This document shows, in pieces, positions 1 to 4,681 of a DNA stretch of 7,033 nt. Position 1 is the first letter of the stretch. Each line of letters begins with the position of its first letter. The notes under the pieces were generated by a model. It was given only the letters and a program-made list of their open reading frames with translations. It ran no database searches and had not been told where the DNA came from. The stretch is from Flavisolibacter sp. (lineage in GTDB: Bacteria; Bacteroidota; Bacteroidia; Chitinophagales; Chitinophagaceae). The position numbers and the translations under genes are program-made. The stretch covers positions 1-7,033 of the forward strand of contig JAGIAB010000159.1 of NCBI GenBank assembly GCA_017745135.1, written 5' to 3'.

Positions 1-57
1 CCATTATGGTATGCACATGTTGGAATTAACAATAAACTTGACAAAGAGAAGCCGTAG
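1..57 (+). CDS. Possible C-terminal end of an upstream gene (partial)
   Basis: Frame 1 is open from the window edge to a TAG at 55-57 and reads PLWYAHVGINNKLDKEKP. This hydrophilic, Lys/Glu-rich tail looks like an ordinary protein C-terminus, and the sequence turns GC-rich just after the stop. Only 18 codons are visible, frame 2 is also open here, and no family can be assigned, so this is a weak call. Confidence 0.25.
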   Translation, partial: PLWYAHVGINNKLDKEKP

Positions 58-292
58 CGACATCCGATCGGGCGACTTTGGATAGGCTGCTCCTTCGGTG
101 CGGAGTGTCCGCCACTATGGAAACCTTCCCCGCCGATGTCTCACTGATGACCTTTGTGCGGTGGCTTGTGGACTCGGCGTGTCAGTAATAACCAATGTGG
201 CGAAGCATTGAAGATGATTCTCAATAACTTCGCCGGGACCACGGCCTACACACAAAGCAAATAGTGAGCCCCGGCGGGAAAAAAGATAAGAA
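58..292. repeat. GC-rich, palindrome-rich intergenic segment
   Basis: This stretch is clearly richer in G+C than the gene after it: 72 of 120 bases at 61-180, against 21 of 60 at 301-360. It contains several inverted repeats: GCGGA/TCCGC at 100-104 and 108-112, CGCCGA/TCGGCG at 131-136 and 174-179, and CGCCGGG/CCCGGCG at 231-237 and 270-276. Bases 88-115 resemble 1149-1176, downstream of the second small gene (20 of 28 positions by hand alignment, sharing TCCTTCG and TCCGC). No convincing reading frame is seen on either strand; the minus-strand open frame has poor protein character. It is best read as a non-coding dispersed repeat of the kind found between genes in Bacteroidota. No promoter matching the Bacteroidota consensus was found. 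Confidence 0.5.
231..276 (+). repeat. Inverted repeat just upstream of the first small gene
   Basis: CGCCGGG (231-237) pairs perfectly with CCCGGCG (270-276), extendable by G-U pairs outward, across a 32-base loop. It is followed by an A-rich run and the ATG at 293. In RNA the stem would end about 16 bases before the start codon, so it could affect translation. It may equally be part of the surrounding palindromic repeat. It lacks the T-run of an intrinsic terminator on the + strand. Confidence 0.35.
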
Positions 293-661
293 ATGACTAT
301 AGTTAATAAGATAGCAGCATTTCTGATGGTTGGGATTATCCTGCTTGTTGTGATTAAAAGGTACATTTTTGACGCCGATAAGCTCAGTTCAAATTATAGG
401 TACACTGTTGCAACAATCTATAAGATATCCTATCCAGCAGATGGTGGTCCCGATGCAGATTTTCATTTTTGTGTAAATCACGTGACTTATAAGAATTTTA
501 CATCTTTCAACTCTGATAAACAAAAAGTTTCTGTGGGTGATAAGTTTCTTTTGAAATACTATCCACCCAATCCTAAGATTGCAAGAGTTTTTCTGGACAA
601 GCCGATGGATTCTATAAGTATTTCTAAAATGAATATTACATTTTGTGAGGACAATAAATGA
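293..661 (+). CDS. Small membrane-anchored protein of unknown function
   Basis: This encodes 122 residues. Residues 6-22 (IAAFLMVGIILLVVI region) form one hydrophobic helix followed by KR, so the protein is probably anchored in the inner membrane by its N-terminus. The remainder is a compact, beta-looking domain: YTVATIYKISY (about 37-47), then a DFHFCVNHVTYKN segment (56-68), then KVSVGDKFLLKYYPPNPKIARVFLD (78-102). The 'VGD-[hydrophobic]-Y-x-P-x-NP' ending resembles small DUF3592-like proteins of Bacteroidota, an inference from pattern only. The start was chosen at the ATG preceding the hydrophobic helix; there is no Shine-Dalgarno sequence, which is normal for this phylum. The next gene starts 78 bases downstream on the same strand, so co-transcription is possible. 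Function is unknown. Confidence 0.75.
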   Translation: MTIVNKIAAFLMVGIILLVVIKRYIFDADKLSSNYRYTVATIYKISYPADGGPDADFHFCVNHVTYKNFTSFNSDKQKVSVGDKFLLKYYPPNPKIARVFLDKPMDSISISKMNITFCEDNK

Positions 662-739
662 TATTATCAGTGTTGCTGATTGATTAAGGCTGACGAACGA
701 CAACTAAACAATATAACTTTATGCGGCAACAGAACAGAA

Positions 740-1111
740 ATGAAGCAGTATCAAAATGAATCCTTGGCTTCAGAAAGCTGTTCGAAGTTGTGCGAAACTT
801 CACCGCCTAATGCAAATGATTCAAAAGTGAACGACAAAGGTATTTTTAGAAAAAAGAAACAAGAATGGAAAGTCCTGCGGCGTGGATATGTTTTCGCTTT
901 TATTTCCTCCTTAGTTGTATCAGGTGGAGGTGCAGCAAAGTATCATTTTTTCATACGGAATGAAAATCTCCGACGAACTGATGTCTTTATTGTCAATTGG
1001 GTTTTACTTTTTACTACTTTCTTTATTGTAACATTTTTGTTAGCTCGCTGGTACTATAAAGTAAAGGATAAGGAAAATGAATTTTTAAAGCGCAGGTATT
1101 GGAATGAGTAA
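740..1111 (+). CDS. Small two-helix membrane protein of unknown function
   Basis: From the ATG at 740 this encodes 123 residues. The frame is open further upstream to a TTG at 680, but I prefer the ATG. Residues 1-45 are polar and include two cysteines (C14, C18), ending in a basic cluster (FRKKKQEWKVLRRG). Two hydrophobic segments follow: about 50-66 (YVFAFISSLVVSGGGAA) and about 82-102 (VFIVNWVLLFTTFFIVTFLLA). A charged tail (WYYKVKDKENEFLKRRYWNE) ends the protein. The positive residues before helix 1 and after helix 2 suggest both ends are cytoplasmic, with a short periplasmic loop (FIRNENLRRTD). No catalytic motif or known family is recognised. It follows another small membrane protein by 78 bases and precedes a long non-coding stretch, so it may end a two-gene transcript. 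Confidence 0.7.
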   Translation: MKQYQNESLASESCSKLCETSPPNANDSKVNDKGIFRKKKQEWKVLRRGYVFAFISSLVVSGGGAAKYHFFIRNENLRRTDVFIVNWVLLFTTFFIVTFLLARWYYKVKDKENEFLKRRYWNE

Positions 1112-1148
1112 AATGTAAAGGCAACAAGGGACATTTAGAACAATTCAC

Positions 1149-1176
1149 TGTTCCTTCGTCGAGGACTCTCCGCTGC
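1149..1176. repeat. Short degenerate repeat related to 88-115
   Basis: This segment shares TCCTTCG, GGA and TCCGC in order with bases 88-115 near the left edge (20 of 28 positions by eye). A five-base hairpin, GAACA (1138-1142) with TGTTC (1149-1153), overlaps its left end but has no T-run, so it is not called a terminator. It lies in the 541-base gene-poor stretch 1112-1652, between the second small membrane protein and the PAS kinase. The rest of that stretch holds a longer repeat and a probable gene remnant. Confidence 0.35.
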
Positions 1177-1190
1177 AGCATCTTGCATCA

Positions 1191-1353
1191 AAAAACTCTT
1201 ACGCGGCACTCATCCTAACAAAATCACTGCAAGCCTTATTCTTCATTTCCATACTTCAAATTGAATAACATCTTCCTGGCTTGGCACGAAGAGTACCGCA
1301 TTTGGCTTCCCTGTATAGCCAGCTTCAGAAGCGAAAGCTCTTCGGCAAAGGGA
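1191..1353. repeat. Dispersed intergenic repeat, copy A (interrupted)
   Basis: Two blocks recur after the stop codon of the PAS kinase. Block 1 (TTAC..GGCACTCATCCTAA, 1199-1218) matches 2828-2847. Block 2 (1289-1353) matches 2848-2910 in about 50 of 65 aligned columns, including GCATTTGG, CCTGTAT, GCCAG, GAAGCG and CTTCGGCAAAGG. In copy B the blocks touch; here about 70 bases separate them. Block 2 contains GCTTC-A-GAAGC (1322-1332) and GAAG/CTTC pairs, so it can fold. Bases 1191-1211 also match 4505-4526 (18 of 21 aligned bases). No coding potential is evident across 1191-1340. Confidence 0.6.
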
Positions 1354-1687
1354 TTGTAGGTGTAAATGGAAAACACTTTGCAGCCAAATATCTTGGAATG
1401 TTGTTTGTGCCGATACGAAGGAGCCTTTCAGATGAAACCACAGGATAGGGTTTGATGAACATGAAGGGGAAAAGGCGTTTTGGGTGATTAGGGATGAGAT
1501 CTACGCTAATGGGTGCGGCTGTGCTGGTCCAATTGCACCAGTCGCGAAATGGCCATCGGCAGAGGTTTAAAATTGGATCAACAGTCTTTTCAATGTTGAC
1601 CTTCAAAGAGAGGTTAAAAAGTTTAACGATCAAACAACAGGTGAGGATTCAGATGGTACAGAAGGAAAAAGAATTGGAGGCTTCTGA
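1341..1687 (+). pseudogene. Probable decayed gene, family not recognised
   Basis: Two short frames look like protein but are broken. Frame 0 reads FGKGIVGVNGKHFAAKYLG followed by MLFVPIRRSLSDETTG and stops at 1446-1448. Another frame takes over at about 1436 with FDEHEGEKAFWVIRDEIYA then NGCGCAGPIAPVAKWPSAEV, and stops at TAA 1568-1570. Past that stop the same frame continues as NWINSLFNVDLQREVKKF and on to TGA 1685-1687. One frameshift near 1434-1448 plus one C-to-T change (CAA to TAA) would restore a continuous reading of about 115 codons. The predicted amino acids (GDE-rich, Trp-containing) look much more natural than the overlapping N-terminal extension of the kinase frame. No start codon is evident, because the left end merges into the dispersed repeat. 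The restored end would overlap the kinase start by 35 bases. Chance open frames remain a real alternative. Confidence 0.35.
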
Positions 1688-2825
1688 TTTTGCGGAAACC
1701 CTTCAAAAATTAAATCAGGAAACAGAATTTATAAATAGCGTTCTGGACGCATCGCTGGACGGAATATTTGTTTGCGAAGCCATCCGGGATAAGAGCGGAA
1801 TAATTGTGGATCTGCTCATAAAACGGATCAACTCGGCCTTTATGCATATCCATAAAATTGAGGAACCGGTGGTGGGAAGAAGGTATTTGTCTTTTTTCCC
1901 ATCGGCGAAAGAAATTGGGTTATTTGAACTGTACCGACAGGTAATTGATACCGGAACTCCCGGGTATAATGAGTTTGATTACAATGACCAGTGGTTTCAG
2001 GTTTCGGCTGTAAAACTCGGAGAGAATGGGTTGGTTATAACCTTCCATGACTTTTCCGATTATAAACGTCTTCAATTACAGTTGGAGCAAAAGGCAAAAG
2101 AGCTTGAGACGTTGAACCGGAACCTCGAGTATTTTGTCTTTGCCTCGTCTCATGATTTAAAAGAACCCTTGCGTAAAGCCCTTCTTTTTGCAGATCGGTT
2201 AAAAACCAAATACAAGTCCGTTTTGGACGAAGAAGGAGGAAAGTATTTTGAGCGTATGGAAGCGAGCATTCACCGGTTGAAAAAATTGGTTGATGATATG
2301 CTTGTTTATTCAGGGTTAAACCAGGAGCAGGATTCTAATCAGGTAGTGGATCTGAATGTGGTAGTAAAAGAAGTTGTGAAAGACCTGGAGCTGCATTTCA
2401 ATGAAAAAAAAGCCAGCCTTCATATGGATCGCCTACCGGTGATAAATGGAAATCCCAGGCAGTTTCACCTGTTGTTCCAAAGCTTGATTGAAAATTCATT
2501 GAAGTTCTCTGTTAAAGACTTGCCGGTGGAGATCAGTATTACAGCCACAAAAATTACGGGCAAAAGCGCTTCGATACCGTTGCCTTCAGGCGAATGGAAC
2601 AATCCGTTTTACCAAATTGTTATAAAGGACAACGGGATAGGATTTGATCAGCAATATACGGACCGGATCTTTAAGGTATTTCAGCGACTGAACAGCGGGT
2701 ACCCGGGCTCCGGGATGGGGCTTTTCGTTGCCCGGAAAGTCGTAAAAAATCACAATGGCTGGATCGGTGCTGCAAGTGAAAAGAATAAAGGTACCACCGT
2801 TAGTATCGTAATCCCCGCTGGTTAG
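1653..2825 (+). CDS. Soluble PAS-domain sensor histidine kinase
   Basis: From the ATG at 1653 this encodes 390 residues. A short helical lead (1-22) is followed by a PAS-like sensor (about 23-135, starting NSVLDASLDGIFVCEAI), a coiled-coil linker (136-160, LQLQLEQKAKELETLNRNLE), a HisKA dimerisation domain with phosphoacceptor H167 in SSHDLKEPLRK, and a HATPase_c domain. The latter shows the N box (LIENSLKF, N281), G1 box (DNGIGF, 326-331), F box (KVFQRL) and G2 box (GSGMGL, 352-357). All catalytic motifs are intact. There is no transmembrane segment, so it is cytoplasmic. The frame stays open upstream to ATGs at 1593 and 1494, but that extension reads unnaturally and overlaps a likely gene remnant; GGTGAGG lies just before 1653. 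ATG 1593 remains possible. No response regulator is adjacent, so the partner is unknown. Confidence 0.88.
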   Translation: MVQKEKELEASDFAETLQKLNQETEFINSVLDASLDGIFVCEAIRDKSGIIVDLLIKRINSAFMHIHKIEEPVVGRRYLSFFPSAKEIGLFELYRQVIDTGTPGYNEFDYNDQWFQVSAVKLGENGLVITFHDFSDYKRLQLQLEQKAKELETLNRNLEYFVFASSHDLKEPLRKALLFADRLKTKYKSVLDEEGGKYFERMEASIHRLKKLVDDMLVYSGLNQEQDSNQVVDLNVVVKEVVKDLELHFNEKKASLHMDRLPVINGNPRQFHLLFQSLIENSLKFSVKDLPVEISITATKITGKSASIPLPSGEWNNPFYQIVIKDNGIGFDQQYTDRIFKVFQRLNSGYPGSGMGLFVARKVVKNHNGWIGAASEKNKGTTVSIVIPAG

Positions 2826-2827
2826 TT

Positions 2828-2910
2828 TTTACATGCACTCATCTAAGAAGAGTCTTGCATTTGGTTTTCCTGTATGCCAGTGTCCGAAGCGGAGACTTCG
2901 GCAAAGGAAA
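2828..2910. repeat. Dispersed intergenic repeat, copy B (compact)
   Basis: This copy begins three bases after the kinase stop codon. Its left part (2828-2847) and right part (2848-2910) match the two separated blocks of copy A. The right part contains a clean hairpin, CCGAAG (2884-2889) with CTTCGG (2896-2901), closing a six-base loop. The following sequence is A-rich rather than T-rich on the + strand, so it does not have the form of an intrinsic terminator, although the stem could still protect the 3' end of the kinase transcript. The rest of the spacer to 3007 shows no reading frame and no convincing promoter. Confidence 0.6.
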
Positions 2911-3007
2911 AAATTTATACATTAGTTCTTTATTAAGCATCGGTTATGGGCATAAGAACATAAAGTCGCCACATCCTAATGCTTTAACGTAACAGCCACT
3001 AAAAATC

Positions 3008-3526
3008 ATGAGAACGTATTTTCATTTCATTATTTTGACACTAATTGTTGCTTCATGTCAAGGTAATCCAAACACCAAAAAAGTTGAACGGGATAGCATC
3101 GATAGAGGAGCGCATTCCAATTCTATTGTTACTGTCAAGACAAGTGACACGTTGAACACGGAAAACTTTTCAGAATTCTGGAAAATCTTTAGAAACTCTG
3201 TTCTTAGTTCGGACACAAGTCAAATTGTTGCAATGACAGAATTTCCTTTTCAGACAAGGGGCCCTTTTGATAGCGACCCGACCGTAGAATATAACAAGCG
3301 GCAATTTCTTACTGTTTTCCGAGCCTTTTTAAATCAATGGAACGGTATGGATTTAGAAGGGACTACAGAATTAGAAAGCATTAAAACAACTGTGACACCA
3401 GACGAAACGGATATTGTAAACGACTATGCAAGAATTGGTGGCTTGGTGTTTAATAAGACCAAGAAAGGCTGGAAACTTGTTTTCGCTTATTTAAATAATG
3501 AGACGATTGACTTACTTGACCAATAG
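3008..3526 (+). CDS. Predicted lipoprotein of unknown function
   Basis: This encodes 172 residues. The N-terminus is a short type II signal peptide: MRTYFHF, a hydrophobic core (IILTLIVA), then a lipobox (VASC) with C17 as the acylated residue. A polar, Ser/Thr/Lys-rich linker (18-52) would extend the folded part from the membrane. The domain (about 53-165) starts NFSEFWKIFRNSVLSSDTSQI, continues with TEFPFQTRGPFDSD and a helical segment RQFLTVFRAFLNQW, and ends with GGLVFNKTKKGWKLVFAYL. An FW-x2-F helix early plus a final 'GWKL-x-F' strand is compatible with an NTF2-like cone fold, but this is inference and no catalytic residues can be named. It is flanked by long spacers on both sides, so it is probably a single-gene transcript. 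The ATG sits directly before the signal peptide. Confidence 0.75.
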   Translation: MRTYFHFIILTLIVASCQGNPNTKKVERDSIDRGAHSNSIVTVKTSDTLNTENFSEFWKIFRNSVLSSDTSQIVAMTEFPFQTRGPFDSDPTVEYNKRQFLTVFRAFLNQWNGMDLEGTTELESIKTTVTPDETDIVNDYARIGGLVFNKTKKGWKLVFAYLNNETIDLLDQ

Positions 3527-3701
3527 CAGTTGCTTACATTGCATGGCACTAACATGGTATTGCTGTAATAGATGCTGAAGTGTATTTATCCAACCGGTTA
3601 TCTTTGCCGGCAACGGAATGAAAGTGAAACTGCTGTATTCCAAACGCACTTACTGACAGCCACACCTTCCACGTTAGGTCCAATATTTAACAGCCAAAAA
3701 A
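3527..3701. other. Spacer with several small hairpins
   Basis: There is no gene here; an overlapping open frame starting at 3572 is out of frame with the membrane gene it overlaps and looks spurious. Visible pairings are TTACA (3534-3538) with TGTAA (3564-3568) enclosing CATG/CATG (3542-3545, 3553-3556), CCGG/CCGG (3594-3597, 3607-3610), and GGAAT/ATTCC (3615-3619, 3637-3641). A GTTAGGT at 3673-3679 lies 22 bases before the next ATG. None of the hairpins has a T-run typical of a terminator. TTTAACAGCCA before the ATG at 3702 resembles the bases just before the ATG at 3008 (TTTAACGTAACAGCCACT). Confidence 0.4.
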
Positions 3702-4304
3702 ATGAACGAGTTTTTAAAAATATTCTTACCCGCCTATTTCATAATTTATTTCGGAATTGCATTTGTTGCGAAAAGTGTAATTGTTGCTCGCAGGATTGGA
3801 AAGAACCCACTTGTTTTACCAAAAGACGATAGTGCTTACGGGCTAATTGGTTTTTACTTTAAGCTGATCCTGATTTTGATGTTTGTATATGTTCTGCTCT
3901 TTGCTTTCATACCCACACTCCACGACAAGTTTTTACCGATACAGCAACTTGATACATTAACCATAAAATATGTTGGACTTGCACTTTTAGCATTTGCTCT
4001 CATTTGGACAATTATTGCACAAGCGCATATGAAAAATTCCTGGCGTATTGGCATCGATACAGAAACACAAACAGAACTAATCACCACAGGTCTTTTTCAA
4101 TTCTCGAGAAACCCGATTTTCTTTGGAATGATCATCAGTTTAGCTGGACTTTTCCTAACAACACCAAACGCAATGACAGCATTTTTTTTGATCTTAGGTT
4201 ATGTGTTGATACAAATTCAAATAAGACTTGAAGAAGAATTTTTAACTACCCAACACGGACAAAAATATATTGAGTACAAAGAAAAGGTCAGGCGACTAAT
4301 TTAA
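3702..4304 (+). CDS. Integral membrane methyltransferase, ICMT/PEMT-like
   Basis: This encodes 200 residues with about five hydrophobic segments: near 8-27, 48-70, 89-107, 139-154 and 158-175. The C-terminal half carries the family signature: TTGLFQFSRNPIFFGM (128-143, with R136-N137-P138), then a helical hairpin, then RLEEEFLTTQHGQKYIEYKEKVRRL (175-199), with the acidic EEE followed by G186 and paired tyrosines Y189 and Y192. In isoprenylcysteine carboxyl methyltransferases and bacterial phospholipid methyltransferases these parts bind S-adenosylmethionine and hold the active site at the membrane face. The usual residue before Pro is His (RHP); here it is Asn, a variant seen in the family. 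Bacterial members mostly lack a known substrate: an isoprenoid-linked acid, a phospholipid amine or another small molecule is possible. No neighbouring gene identifies it. Confidence 0.85.
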   Translation: MNEFLKIFLPAYFIIYFGIAFVAKSVIVARRIGKNPLVLPKDDSAYGLIGFYFKLILILMFVYVLLFAFIPTLHDKFLPIQQLDTLTIKYVGLALLAFALIWTIIAQAHMKNSWRIGIDTETQTELITTGLFQFSRNPIFFGMIISLAGLFLTTPNAMTAFFLILGYVLIQIQIRLEEEFLTTQHGQKYIEYKEKVRRLI

Positions 4305-4681
4305 CTGCAACAGAACGAGATAATAAAAGCACTACTGCCAATTTAGATTTAGTAAAAGCAGGACGATAGAACTGATTCCACATTTGTGCTTAATGCCGGC
4401 TGAGGATTTTCAAAACCTGTCTTCAGGCCCTTAGTAGTTGCACGCAAGTTTATGAGAACCTTCCTATGCCTTTCCTAAGGCGTCCATATCGATATCTACC
4501 CATTAAAAATTTCTTGCGTGGCACTCGATGGTTTGTATTATTGTTGTTAGCAGGAGTGGGCCCAACAGGTGCTCATTAAAATTCTTGTCAAATATGGCCA
4601 AATACAACCCGGTAAAATCAAGATACTAATTGTACATTTTCAGAATGAAAACGGCCCTTTAGCTTGGTGCAAAATTAGTTT
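4305..4681. other. 377-base gene-free spacer before the LytS/LytTR operon
   Basis: No convincing reading frame is present. An imperfect hairpin can form between GGCTGAGGA (4398-4406) and TCTTCAGGCC (4420-4429), with no T-run after it. CACGCAAG (4441-4448) and CTTGCGTG (4513-4520) form an 8-base inverted repeat, which is near chance expectation for this length. Bases 4505-4526 match part of the dispersed repeat in copy A. The operon promoter should lie here, and TACATTTT (4633-4640) fits the Bacteroidota -7 pattern TAnnTTTG except for its last base. I found no matching TTTG about 20 bases upstream, so no promoter is called. Confidence 0.4.
4505..4526. repeat. Partial third copy of the dispersed repeat
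   Basis: AAAAATTTCTTGCGTGGCAC and the next bases match 1191-1211 of copy A at 18 of 21 aligned bases with one gap. The shared core is TCTTrCGyGGCACTC. The rest of the repeat, including the GCATTTGG and CTTCGGCAAAGG blocks, is not seen here, so this is either a decayed fragment or a shorter shared element. Confidence 0.35.

Noticed and set aside
115..366. Minus-strand open frame of 83 residues over the GC-rich patch
   Set aside because: Its N-terminal part is antisense to a better gene and the remainder crosses palindromic repeats. No domain or natural composition is seen.
1494..1652. N-terminal extension of the PAS kinase from the ATG at 1494
   Set aside because: The residues before 1593 (MRSTLMGAAVLVQLHQSRNG and on) do not look like a kinase N-terminus, and an overlapping frame looks more protein-like. 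ATG 1593 is kept as an alternative in the kinase entry.
2884..2901. CCGAAG/CTTCGG hairpin as an intrinsic terminator of the PAS kinase
   Set aside because: It is followed by an A-rich, not T-rich, tract on the + strand, and it belongs to a dispersed repeat.
3572..3832. 86-residue + strand open frame overlapping the methyltransferase start
   Set aside because: It overlaps the strongly supported membrane gene in another frame. Its Cys-rich, irregular composition looks like a shadow.
4441..4520. CACGCAAG/CTTGCGTG inverted repeat as a regulator binding site
   Set aside because: An 8-base pair of arms 64 bases apart is about what chance gives in a 377-base spacer.
4633..4640. TACATTTT as the -7 promoter element for the LytS/LytTR operon
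   Set aside because: It differs from TAnnTTTG at the last base, and no TTTG-like -33 element lies at the right distance.
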